From NCBI GenBank assembly GCA_020632575.1, contig JACKFH010000006.1, positions 185,654-249,653 of the forward strand: DNA of 64,000 bases. Direction: 5' to 3'. This document shows, piece after piece, positions 48,891 through 57,896 of this stretch; the first letter of the stretch is position 1; every line of letters begins with the position of its first letter. The DNA comes from Candidatus Omnitrophota bacterium (GTDB taxonomy: Bacteria > Hinthialibacterota > Hinthialibacteria > OLB16). The notes below the pieces were generated by a model that saw only the letters and a list, made by a program, of their open reading frames with translations, was not told the origin of the DNA and searched no databases. Position numbers and translations under genes: made by a program.

Positions 48891-51800
48891 ATGTCGCTTG
48901 GACCCTTGATCGCCATTCAATCGGAGTCGCATCTCCCGCATGGGTTGGTCCCCGCGCCGCTACTGGTCGAGGCCGCCGCCGAGGCGGGGTATCGGGCGGC
49001 GGCGCTGGTCGATCGCCATTCCCTCGGCTCGGTCCCTTCGTTCCTGGCCGCCTGCAAGGCTCGTGGCATTCAACCGATTGTCGGAATGACAACTAACCTA
49101 GCGTTCGATTTGGAATCCTCTCGCGACGCGCGCGATGTGTTCGACTTGGTTCCGGAGGATCTGCGCGATGGCCCCTCCACCTCCGATGAGACTGTGACAT
49201 TGCTGGCGGAGGAGTGGGCCGGGTTCAAAAACTTGGTCGCGCTGCTCGACACGATCCGCGGGCGAAAGCGGGAAAACCTGCCCATCGAAACCTTGATGGA
49301 GTTCTCCGAGGGGTTACACCTTGTCCTAGGTCCGCCCGGGTCGGCCTTCGAACGAGTCATCTCCGGGCGCCGTCCCTGGCGAACCGCTCTGCATCTGGAA
49401 CGACTCCTCGACCTTTTCCCCCGTTCGAGAACCTGTTTCGGGGGAATCTACAGCGGTCCCGATGAACGCGAACTCGGACTCAGGTTGAGCCGTCTGGAAA
49501 AACTTCCCAAGAAAGTGCCCCCCCTCGCGGTCCATTGGGCCGCTTATCGCAATGACCGGGAGCGTTTCTGGGGCGCCGCCAAGCGGACCCTGTTCCCCTC
49601 CCCGACCCCTTATGAGATCGAGTCCCCGTTGATGGTCGAACACCCCGAGGGAATCCAGGTCGCGCTCCAGGGGCTCTCCAGCGCGTTGTCCCGTGTCGAG
49701 AAACTGGCCGTAGGCGGGAAGGAGATCGAACGCCTCTTCTCGTCGACCCCGCCGATTTACCCCTCGCCGCGCGGAACCGACACCCACTCCTTCTTCTGGA
49801 CCATCACCCAGGAGATCGCGATCTCCACCGGGCATATCAACCGATCCGAGTACAAAGACCGCCTCTACGAAGAGTTCCAATACTTCAAGCAGACCGAGTG
49901 GCCCACCCTCTTCCTGCTGCTGTGGGATCTTCGCCGGAGGGTCGGCCTGCCCCCCGGGACTCTTCGCCCGTCGGGCGCATGGATCGGGGCCTCGCTCTTC
50001 GCGCATCTGTTGGGCCTGTCGAGAGTCGACCCCGTCCGAGCGGAGCTCCCGTTCCAACCGACTTCCCTTTCCCCGAAACCGGACAATTCCTTGAGCCTGG
50101 AGGTGGAGTGCCCGCATGGTTGGGAATCGAACCTCCTCACCGCCGCCGAAAGCCTTCTTGGCGAAACCAGAGCGGCTCTGATATCTGGCCCGCCCGGAGA
50201 CTCCATCATCCAACTCGAACGGGCCGGGGCAAGGATCCTTCCCAAGTGGGAGGATCTCGGGTTCTCGGGAAATCGACCCGAAACACCTCCCGCTCCGCCG
50301 AGGTATCTGACCGAACAAAAATCGGAGCTTCGGGATGGAACCTGTCTCCACCTCTCTGGCCGAGCCATCGCGTTCCGCTCCGACAGTGAGGAGAGCGGAA
50401 GGGTTCAATTCACAATCGGGAATCGCATGGCCCTGGGCGGATTCAATCTGAATCTTCGCCCCAAACCCTCTCTGACTCTCGCCTGCGCCACTCGATACCG
50501 TGGCCTTCCCGAGACCTCGCCGCCCGTGAATTCAAACCAGGAGTCGGTGACCGAGTGGATCGAAAAGAAAACCGGGCGGGTCTTTTACGGCAAACCCTTT
50601 TTGGATGACACGGGTCATTTCGAGGCGTTGAGAAAATCGGCGTCCCTCATCCGTTTGGCGACTCTCCCCGAATCCGTGGGTTACCGCCCCTTGCTCTGGA
50701 AATGGATCATCGAATCGACCCCCAACCGCTTGGAGGACTTGGCGAATTATTTAACGCTCGCTCACCATTGGTCGTTCTGGGGCGCCCGTCCGGGGCTTCG
50801 GCGGAAGGCGGCGATTCGTCCATTGGAAAAGAAATCCGGAGCGCCTCCACCCTGGTGGGATCTTTGGGAGGCGTTCCTTAAGCGGACCGAACTCGATTCC
50901 CGAATCGCCGCGAGGATCGGCAGTCACCTGGAGGAGGAGACCCAATCGACCGGCGGTTGGATTTTGTATCGAGACTCGTTGACCCAATCCATGACCAGGG
51001 CGCTCGACTGGCCCGCCCAGACTGTCCATCGATTCCTTTCCCCCGAGGAGGAGTGGGAGGAAACCGGGCCATTCACTTCCAACTTCCGCGAGGCCTTTCT
51101 CGATTTTCTCGGACACCCCAACCCGCTCCCCGACCGGGCCGAGTCGCTGAAGAAGGCCGCTGAGACTTTGGCCTGTATGGACGCTTTCGAATCGGATCCC
51201 GCGGCCTGGGCTGTCTTGGCGGGCTTCCTGCACTCCGGAGAGATTGAAGAACGGAGAAGCATTTATCGGCTCTTACGTTCCGAGGGTTTCGGATTGAGAG
51301 TTCCTCCCAACTCTCGTGGCATCGCCTTTCCGCGATCCTCGGAACCGGCGACCCTTGAAGCGGGACTCACCGACCTTTACGGCATTGGGCCGCAGATCGC
51401 GGCGGAACTCGCCTCGGAGATTCCTCAACGGGGAATCCACGATCTCTTCTCTCGATCGTTTTCCGATCGAAAGGACCTCTCTTTCCCCGTCTGGTTGAAC
51501 CAACATGAACATCACCTCAATCTAACGATCGTCGAGATGTTGATCCGTCTCGGCTACTTCAACGATTCGAACGAGGAGCGCGAGCGAAAGATTGAATTGG
51601 CGCGGTCGAAATATCATCGACGGACAGTGTCCGCCAGTTCTCTCCAGCAGACTCTTTTTCAACTGGACTCCTCCTCCGATCCGCGCACCGATCCACTTCA
51701 GGGTCGGCCACACGAGGAACTCGATGAGCGAAGCCAGATCGACTGGGAATTGTATGGATTAAGGTTGCCGCTCAGCGGAAGCCCATTGGAAAAATTTCGA

Positions 51801-52502
51801 GGTGAGATTCCAAACGATTGGATCGATTCCGAATCCGATCCGCTTCGAAAATCCGGCCTGCTCGTGGGTTGGTCTTATGACCTCGAGGTCTTTTCGATTC
51901 CCCGCCATGGAGCAGATGCGGACACCCCACTGGATCAACCCGGTATTTCGGCTTTTTTCCTTCTCCACACCAATCGGGGCGATTGTGTCATCGAGGATGA
52001 GGAGGGACGGGTCCTTTCTCTGCTGCCCGAGGATTTTCTCCCCGAGCCCCGCCTGGATGGTCATCGCATTCACCTTCGAGAACCTTTAAAGTTGGTTGTG
52101 AACGCCGCGCCGCGCACAACCCCCAACGACTGCATGCCGCCGCTCTTCCGGCTCTCCTCCGCCGAGACGATCGACGAAATCCTCACTCGCCAATCGAGTT
52201 GGGCGACCATACGGGTCCGGATCAAGGATCCCAAGACTCCATTGATCGAGGATATCCAGAAACTGGCCGATTGGTTTCATCTCGATTTCGGCGAACCCTC
52301 CACCGAACTCGAGGTTTCCATCCCGGATTCGCTCAATCCGCTGACTCTCATCAAACGTCGGTCCAAGGTTTTTCCACCCCACGGGGTTGTCGCCTCCGAG
52401 GTCCTTGTGGATCGGCTCAGACAGACTCCGGGTGTGGAATCGGTGGAGGTTATTCCTCGTCAGGCGCCCCTGTTCAAAACACCCAAGAATCGGGAGAAGT
52501 GA
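48891..52502 (+). CDS. DnaE (DNA polymerase III alpha) paralog lacking catalytic residues
   Basis: 1203 residues, about the length of DnaE. The PHP-like start matches DnaE in spacing (AAEAGYRAAALVDRHSLG to GIQPIVGM), but the HxH and DH metal ligands are IxS and DR. The palm region is recognisable (YKDRLYEEFQYF, LLLWDLRRR, AHLLGLSRVDPV). The PDxDxDF block reads NSLSLEV (399-405), replacing the first two catalytic Asp with Ser, and GGFNL (516-520) has Asn where the third should be. Also present are GWILYRDSLTQSM (DnaE GVxxYQEQVMQ), a DPAAWAVLAGFLHSGE finger segment, the helix-hairpin-helix LYGIGPQIAAEL (829-840), an EALIKAG-like segment and a LSGSPL motif (DnaE SGHPL). The frame is intact and a downstream gene follows after three bases. 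An ATG 72 bases earlier is in frame. Role unknown; a DNA-binding or structural paralog is inferred. Confidence 0.8.
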   Translation: MSLGPLIAIQSESHLPHGLVPAPLLVEAAAEAGYRAAALVDRHSLGSVPSFLAACKARGIQPIVGMTTNLAFDLESSRDARDVFDLVPEDLRDGPSTSDETVTLLAEEWAGFKNLVALLDTIRGRKRENLPIETLMEFSEGLHLVLGPPGSAFERVISGRRPWRTALHLERLLDLFPRSRTCFGGIYSGPDERELGLRLSRLEKLPKKVPPLAVHWAAYRNDRERFWGAAKRTLFPSPTPYEIESPLMVEHPEGIQVALQGLSSALSRVEKLAVGGKEIERLFSSTPPIYPSPRGTDTHSFFWTITQEIAISTGHINRSEYKDRLYEEFQYFKQTEWPTLFLLLWDLRRRVGLPPGTLRPSGAWIGASLFAHLLGLSRVDPVRAELPFQPTSLSPKPDNSLSLEVECPHGWESNLLTAAESLLGETRAALISGPPGDSIIQLERAGARILPKWEDLGFSGNRPETPPAPPRYLTEQKSELRDGTCLHLSGRAIAFRSDSEESGRVQFTIGNRMALGGFNLNLRPKPSLTLACATRYRGLPETSPPVNSNQESVTEWIEKKTGRVFYGKPFLDDTGHFEALRKSASLIRLATLPESVGYRPLLWKWIIESTPNRLEDLANYLTLAHHWSFWGARPGLRRKAAIRPLEKKSGAPPPWWDLWEAFLKRTELDSRIAARIGSHLEEETQSTGGWILYRDSLTQSMTRALDWPAQTVHRFLSPEEEWEETGPFTSNFREAFLDFLGHPNPLPDRAESLKKAAETLACMDAFESDPAAWAVLAGFLHSGEIEERRSIYRLLRSEGFGLRVPPNSRGIAFPRSSEPATLEAGLTDLYGIGPQIAAELASEIPQRGIHDLFSRSFSDRKDLSFPVWLNQHEHHLNLTIVEMLIRLGYFNDSNEERERKIELARSKYHRRTVSASSLQQTLFQLDSSSDPRTDPLQGRPHEELDERSQIDWELYGLRLPLSGSPLEKFRGEIPNDWIDSESDPLRKSGLLVGWSYDLEVFSIPRHGADADTPLDQPGISAFFLLHTNRGDCVIEDEEGRVLSLLPEDFLPEPRLDGHRIHLREPLKLVVNAAPRTTPNDCMPPLFRLSSAETIDEILTRQSSWATIRVRIKDPKTPLIEDIQKLADWFHLDFGEPSTELEVSIPDSLNPLTLIKRRSKVFPPHGVVASEVLVDRLRQTPGVESVEVIPRQAPLFKTPKNREK

Positions 52503-52505
52503 ACC

Positions 52506-54254
52506 ATGTCCATTCGAATCGTCGTCTCGATGATCCTATCGGTTTCCATGATCTCCACCGTCTACGCCTCCGCCAGCGCCCCGGACAGTCCAAACTGGAA
52601 ACCGGGCCCAACACCGCTAATCGAACCGGGACCGGCGGGAACCTTCTGTGAAACCTCGGTCAAAGATCCGACCGTTGTCTGGTCGGATGGGGCCTGGCAT
52701 GTGTTCTTCACCGCTCGGGGACTCGGAGAGTACTCCATCGGTTATGCCTCCTCCGAAACTTTTTCGGGGCTTCGAAACGCCGAGAAAATCCAGATTCACC
52801 AATTGAGAGGCGAGTCTGAATCCTATGCCGCGGCGCCCCAAGTGTTCTATTTCGAGCCTCAAGGCAAGTGGTATTTGATCTTCCAGACCCGCGATTCGAA
52901 TTATCAACCCTGTTATTCCGTGTCCGACAAGATCTGGGATGTGCCCGGATGGTCCCCTCCAAAGCCTCTGATCGAAAAAGATTCGCCGAGGAAATGGATC
53001 GATTTCTGGGTGATTTGCGATCAAGAACAGGCTTATCTCTTCTACACCGAGAATCATCAGGAGGTTAAGGTCCGGACGACCGCTCTCACTTCCTTCCCCC
53101 ATGGCTGGGGGCCGACTCGAACCGTTTTTGCTCCCGTTCATGAGGCGGTCCATGTTTATAAGGCGAGAGAGAATGCGGAATACCACCTCCTTTATGAATT
53201 GCGTGGCGAGGATGGCGCTCGGCAATTCGGGCTGGCAAAGGCAAAAGATCTCTTGGGGCCTTGGGAGAAAGTGACCGACGATTACGCCACGGGCGAACAA
53301 CTTCTTTATTGGAATCGATACCCCCGCTGGACTGAGGAGGTGTCTCATGGAGAGTTCATTCGTTCGGGTTCGGATCAACTCTTGGAATACGACTCCAATC
53401 GCCCCTGCCTTTTGATACAGGGCATATTGAGGAGCGATCACCACGATGATTATCCCAATCTGGTCTGGCGGCTCGGGGCAATCACTCTGGAACGCAAAAC
53501 CCTTCCACCCGATTTTGAGCGACGCACCTTCGAGGATGATTACGGAACCTTGTCCTGTTTGACGCGCCCCGGTGAGGGAGACCCGCTGGTTCTCATTCCG
53601 GGCACCTTTTCCGATGCGACACAGTGGAACGAGGTGGTAAGTTTCTTGCCCTCGGATCTTCCGATCATTCTGATCGACATGCGGGGGCATGGCGGGAGTT
53701 GGCCCCCGAAGCCGGAGAGTTCGATTGAGGATCTTGCCCAGGACACTCTTTGGCTTCTCGATCAAATGGGCATTGAGCGCGCCTATTTCGGGGGTCACAG
53801 CCTGGGCGGGATGATCTCGAAGGAAATCGGTCGTGCGGCGCCGGACAGAACTCTGGGGGTTCTCTCGGTCGAGGGTTGGACCACCTACAAGACTGCCAAG
53901 GAAGCCTTTGCCTCCGACATGAGAAGCACCCTTCGCCCGGATCTTGCGAAAGAGCGGGCGGCGAAACGCCTGAGAGTCGAGTCTGTGTGGGGCAAGGAGG
54001 CGATGAACGAATTCGCCACCGCGTGGCGACGATGGGACGGGTTCGAGTTCATGAAAACCACCGACCTTCCCATCATCGAATTCTATGGAGACCGCAACCG
54101 TCCGAGACCAACCCGGGAAGCCATGTACATCCCGGATCGAGAGAACATTAAGCTGGTGTGGATCTCCGGAGCCTCCCACAGTTTGCCAAGCGAGAAACCC
54201 AAGGAGGTGGCGGAGGGGATGACTCGGTTCTTGAATTCGAGAAGTGAGAATTAG
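52506..54254 (+). CDS. GH62-like domain fused to alpha/beta hydrolase
   Basis: A 582-residue exported protein (signal segment at residues 4-22). Residues about 30-330 form a five-bladed-propeller-like glycosidase domain of GH62/GH43 type, with the general base Asp54 in KDPTVVWSDGAWHVFFT and later blades WYLIFQTRDS and AYLFYTENH. Residues about 350-580 are an alpha/beta hydrolase with nucleophile Ser432 in GGHSLGG, acid Asp529 in FYGDRN and His558 in GASHS. The pair suggests removal of arabinose and ester groups from one plant or algal polymer, but the substrate is unproven. It follows the DnaE-paralog stop by three bases with GGGAGAAG upstream, so they are co-transcribed. Confidence 0.78.
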   Translation: MSIRIVVSMILSVSMISTVYASASAPDSPNWKPGPTPLIEPGPAGTFCETSVKDPTVVWSDGAWHVFFTARGLGEYSIGYASSETFSGLRNAEKIQIHQLRGESESYAAAPQVFYFEPQGKWYLIFQTRDSNYQPCYSVSDKIWDVPGWSPPKPLIEKDSPRKWIDFWVICDQEQAYLFYTENHQEVKVRTTALTSFPHGWGPTRTVFAPVHEAVHVYKARENAEYHLLYELRGEDGARQFGLAKAKDLLGPWEKVTDDYATGEQLLYWNRYPRWTEEVSHGEFIRSGSDQLLEYDSNRPCLLIQGILRSDHHDDYPNLVWRLGAITLERKTLPPDFERRTFEDDYGTLSCLTRPGEGDPLVLIPGTFSDATQWNEVVSFLPSDLPIILIDMRGHGGSWPPKPESSIEDLAQDTLWLLDQMGIERAYFGGHSLGGMISKEIGRAAPDRTLGVLSVEGWTTYKTAKEAFASDMRSTLRPDLAKERAAKRLRVESVWGKEAMNEFATAWRRWDGFEFMKTTDLPIIEFYGDRNRPRPTREAMYIPDRENIKLVWISGASHSLPSEKPKEVAEGMTRFLNSRSEN

Positions 54255-54261
54255 AAGAGAA

Positions 54262-56379
54262 TCACACGCCTCTGATTGCATCCAGAATCCGAAAGGTTGT
54301 CTCTGTCGTTTCGACACAACTTTCAAAACTCAGCTCTGGGATTTTTCCCGCCTTCAGACAATCGAAGAAATGCTCCAACTCGGCTGTGTGCCCCTTGTCC
54401 TGTGCGCGGGATTTGGAGGTGTGGGATTTGTTGCCTTCGGAAAGGGTGAGCATTTTGAAATCGTCCAATTGAGCGCTCTTCCCTCCCGAGTGAACCTCAC
54501 AATATTCTTTCGGAACCGCTTGCGCCCCCTCGGCCGTGTACACAAGAGTGGCTGTGGAACCATCGGCAAACCGAAGAAGAACCGAAATGTTCTGATCGCC
54601 ACCCTCCGAATGAAGGCAAGTCGCCTGGACATCCTCCACTCGCGACCCGGACCAATATTGGAAAAGATCGACAAAATGACAAACCTCGCCGACGATTCGC
54701 CCTCCGCCCTCGGCGGGATCCAGCAGCCAAGAACCTTTCTCGAGCCGCCCCGCGTTGATCCTCGCCAGCATCGCCAGCGGCCCGGTCCTCGGTTCGAACC
54801 ACTGCTTGACCTCTCGGGCCATCGGTGAGAAGCGTCGATTGAATCCCACCATGACGACTCGATTCTTCCTCTCGACAACTTCTCGGATCTTCGACAGGTC
54901 CTCACGGTTCAACGCCAAGGGTTTCTCGACAAAAACATGTTTACCAGATTCAACCGAGGCGATCGTCTGTTCCGCGTGAAGATGGTGACGGGTGGCAATC
55001 AAAACCACGTCCACCGATGAATCTTGATAAACCGCGATCGGGTCGCATCCGGCGTTGGCAATCTCATATCGTTTGGCGACAGTGGAAGCGGTCGCCCCCC
55101 GACCGGTGATTACGTGTGACATCGCGACACCCGAGATTTTTTGAATACGGGGCAAGAGCACTCCTGAAGCGAATTGTCCGGCACCGAGAATTCCGATCTG
55201 GATTTGATCATGCGGTTCCATCGATTGAGGGGAGGAAGGCGTTGGAGACTCAACCTTATCGCCGTACCGAAACAGAATGCCAAGGGATTTTTCCTCGGTC
55301 TCGCCCTCTACCAACGCGTAGGCTTGCTTGGCGTCATCGATGGAAAAGGAGTGCGTCACCAAGGGGGCGATTTTTAATTTCCCCTCGGCCATCAGGGAGA
55401 GCGCGGTTTCCAGGTTTCGTTGTTCCGTAAACCGAACATACGCATAGGGATAATCCTTCCCGCGCTCCTCATACTCCGGATCGTAGCGGCCCGGACCATA
55501 AGAGGTGGAAAGCCGAAGTTCGAGTTCCTTCGGGTAGTAGATCCTGCGGGGAATGTTCATGGGCAGGGTCCCCACCGCGACAACCCGACCCTTCCTTCGG
55601 CAAAGGGTCCCCGCCAACTCCACCGGATCGTTGCTGTCCGTGGCGGCAGTGAGGATGACCGCATCGAGACCCTCGCCTTGGGTCATCGAAAGGGCCAACT
55701 TCTCAACATCCTCGCTCCGGATGGCGGCGAGATCCGCTCCGAAGGAACGAGCCCGGTCCACGGAACCCGAGTCCAGATCGATGCCGAAGACCTGACAGCC
55801 GTTCGCTTTGAGCAGTTGCACCACGATCTGCCCGAGAAGACCCAAGCCGATGACACCGACCGCTTCGCCAAGTCGAAGGTCCGCCACTCTCACCCCCTGG
55901 ATGGCAATGGCGCAGAGAGTCGCCGCACAGCCTTCTTCCTCGGCAACACCCTCGGGAATTTTGGCCACCAGGTTTTTTGGGACACAGACAATTTCGGCGT
56001 GGTTGGCATAACCCGCTCCCGCACAGGCCACGCGATCCCCCGGGAAGATTCCCTCAACCCCATCTCCCACAGCAATGACCTCGCCCGCGCAGCTGTACCC
56101 AAGAGGAACCGGCTCCTCCAACCTCGATTTCACTTTCTGAAACGTGGAGGAAAACCCCTCGGTTTGAATCTTTTCGAGAACCTTTTTGACCTGATCCGGG
56201 CGCTGTCTGGCTTTTTCCAGCAAGCTGCTCTTGGCGATCTCTCGGTTGGCGCGCTCGGTTCCCGGGGAGACAAACGAAAACCGGTTTTTGACGAGAACCC
56301 TCCCGGGCACGACAATCGGAGCGGGGACCTCTTCGACAGCCAATTCGCCGGACCTGAGACTTTGGATCACTTGTTTCAT
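54262..56379 (-). CDS. Bi-domain oxidoreductase (zinc-type dehydrogenase plus Gfo/Idh/MocA)
   Basis: A 705-residue fusion. The N-terminal 370 residues are a medium-chain dehydrogenase (VPAPIVVPGRVLVKN; AVGVIGLGLLGQIVVQLLKA as nucleotide site; VAVGTLPMNIPR), without an obvious catalytic zinc Cys/His set. The C-terminal 310 residues are a Gfo/Idh/MocA dehydrogenase (IGILGAGQFASGVLLPRI, EKPLALNREDL, GFNRRFSP). Such fusions are common in polysaccharide and sialic-acid-like sugar clusters, where they probably modify a nucleotide sugar. Its ATG overlaps the stop of the glycosyltransferase gene (ATGA). Cytoplasmic. Confidence 0.88.
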   Translation of the reverse strand: MKQVIQSLRSGELAVEEVPAPIVVPGRVLVKNRFSFVSPGTERANREIAKSSLLEKARQRPDQVKKVLEKIQTEGFSSTFQKVKSRLEEPVPLGYSCAGEVIAVGDGVEGIFPGDRVACAGAGYANHAEIVCVPKNLVAKIPEGVAEEEGCAATLCAIAIQGVRVADLRLGEAVGVIGLGLLGQIVVQLLKANGCQVFGIDLDSGSVDRARSFGADLAAIRSEDVEKLALSMTQGEGLDAVILTAATDSNDPVELAGTLCRRKGRVVAVGTLPMNIPRRIYYPKELELRLSTSYGPGRYDPEYEERGKDYPYAYVRFTEQRNLETALSLMAEGKLKIAPLVTHSFSIDDAKQAYALVEGETEEKSLGILFRYGDKVESPTPSSPQSMEPHDQIQIGILGAGQFASGVLLPRIQKISGVAMSHVITGRGATASTVAKRYEIANAGCDPIAVYQDSSVDVVLIATRHHLHAEQTIASVESGKHVFVEKPLALNREDLSKIREVVERKNRVVMVGFNRRFSPMAREVKQWFEPRTGPLAMLARINAGRLEKGSWLLDPAEGGGRIVGEVCHFVDLFQYWSGSRVEDVQATCLHSEGGDQNISVLLRFADGSTATLVYTAEGAQAVPKEYCEVHSGGKSAQLDDFKMLTLSEGNKSHTSKSRAQDKGHTAELEHFFDCLKAGKIPELSFESCVETTETTFRILDAIRGV

Positions 56380-57440
56380 TGGGAAATGCCCGTCACTTCT
56401 CGGAAGATCTCGATCAGTTTAGCGGCGGCCACCTCAATCGAGTATTCTTGCCGCACCTTTCGGGAGGCGGCCTCGGCCACCTGAACCCTCTTCTGTTGAT
56501 TTTCGGCCAAATCCTTTAGAGTCTCAAACCAATCCTCCTCGGTTTTGCAGAGGAACCCATCCACTCCTTGCTCGAGGATGTCACGGTTGGCGCCCACATC
56601 CGAGCCAACGGGGATCACATTCCCGGCCATGTACTGGAGGAGTTTCAATCCACACTTCCCTTTTTCCCAGAGCGTGTCCTCGAGGGGCATGATCCCGATA
56701 TCCATCCACCGTATCAGTTTCGCCTCGTCCTCCTCGGACCATTGATGGCTTTGGGCTTGTACTCCATGCCAGTCCGGTGCGGGGGCCCCGATGACAATGA
56801 AACGAAGGGGAACAACCTGGGCCAAACGCTCCATCGGACGGCGAACAATCTCCAAATACTTCGCGGTGATGGGCGTTCCGATCCAACCGATGGAAATCAA
56901 TCCTTCATGGTCCTGGTCGTGCGGGATGTATTTGTCGACATCGACCGAGGTTGGAACAAGCCAGGTCCTCGGCGCGAAACGGTCGGCGTATTCGCACAAG
57001 AATCGATTTCCCCCGATTACCCCATCCGACAATGCCATCAGTTGGTCCAGCTTGTGGCGCATGAGAAGTCGGACGAGGAGATTGGGGTGCTTCTGGTATT
57101 TGACAAAGATGGCGTCGTCGTAATCGAGCAACAATTTCTTGGCGCCCTCGAAATACTTCTTTTCCATGAAGGCTGGGATAAAGGGGAAGAGTTCCTTTTC
57201 GATGACCACGAGATCGAATTCCCTGATTCGTTCGAGGTCATGGTGTCGCTTCGCGAAAAGCTCCCGACGGGACGCGGAAAAGGGAAGGCCACCGTAAAGC
57301 TCCTCGAGATAGAGGCTGGGAAAAAGATGGAAGGTGCGCGTCTCGATTCCCGCTTCCCAGTATTTCTCGAGGAACTGGTAAGTTCGGTAACGGCTGCTCG
57401 CGCCCATGCGGTCGTATTTGGTGTAAAAGGCGATCTTCAT
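56376..57440 (-). CDS. Glycosyltransferase family 1/4-like
   Basis: A 354-residue GT-B type transferase. The N-terminal half begins MKIAFYTKYDRMGASSRYRTYQFL, and the C-terminal half has ISIGWIGTPITAKYLE, the IMPLEDTLWEKGKCGLKLLQYMA block (family 1 uses an E-G-x-G-x-x-L version) and PVGSDVGANRDIL. It should transfer a sugar from a nucleotide donor to a growing surface glycan in the cytoplasm. Its stop overlaps the start of the bi-domain oxidoreductase, so the two belong to one operon. Confidence 0.82.
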   Translation of the reverse strand: MKIAFYTKYDRMGASSRYRTYQFLEKYWEAGIETRTFHLFPSLYLEELYGGLPFSASRRELFAKRHHDLERIREFDLVVIEKELFPFIPAFMEKKYFEGAKKLLLDYDDAIFVKYQKHPNLLVRLLMRHKLDQLMALSDGVIGGNRFLCEYADRFAPRTWLVPTSVDVDKYIPHDQDHEGLISIGWIGTPITAKYLEIVRRPMERLAQVVPLRFIVIGAPAPDWHGVQAQSHQWSEEDEAKLIRWMDIGIMPLEDTLWEKGKCGLKLLQYMAGNVIPVGSDVGANRDILEQGVDGFLCKTEEDWFETLKDLAENQQKRVQVAEAASRKVRQEYSIEVAAAKLIEIFREVTGISQ

Positions 57441-57896
57441 GTCGGTCGTTTTGTTTGCTAAGGATTTTGAAGTATGCGGGAGTGAAATTGAATGGCAAGC
57501 GGTGGGAACGAACGCCTGAGGCCCATTCCTTCTCTCCCCTAGAGAAAAGGAATGGGCCCCAAAGGGTCTCTCTCGGACTAAGGCGTAGGTCGACTAGAAT
57601 CATCCCTCAAGGAAAAGAGGAGCGATCGGTGACGATGATCGACAATCCCAATCTGGAGCGATGAGCAAAAGATCTTCACCAATGTTTCACTCCAGTGTTG
57701 CAACGGTTTTCCTCCCGGAGGGTGTGGAGTCGATTTAGGATCATTATTAGAAACGCACAACGAAAAGATTATCGATCTTTCCCCCGTTTCGTCAATTGAT
57801 TTTTTTCGTTTTTTTTCGGTCGCCTCGCCTTGCTTCCCAAACTTGGCGATCGTCTTACAATCCTGGTTTCTCGATTGATGAAAGGGGTGCGGCATC
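57441..57896. other. Divergent non-coding region with a strong hairpin
   Basis: 456 bases between the leftward glycosyltransferase and the rightward gene at 57897. It includes the 39-base hairpin at 57520-57558 and, at 57795-57820, two T-rich tracts. No gene was found. It must contain promoters for both directions, but none could be assigned with good spacing. Confidence 0.5.
57520..57558. repeat. 12-bp perfect inverted repeat in the divergent region
   Basis: GGCCCATTCCTT (57520-57531) pairs with AAGGAATGGGCC (57547-57558), and CTCT/AGAG extends the stem inside. There is no T-run on either side, so it is more likely a leader structure, protein-binding site or dispersed palindrome than a terminator. 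Confidence 0.55.

Noticed and set aside
48891..52502. Reading the DnaE paralog as an error-prone ImuC/DnaE2
   Set aside because: ImuC keeps its catalytic aspartates and usually sits with imuA and imuB, neither of which is here.
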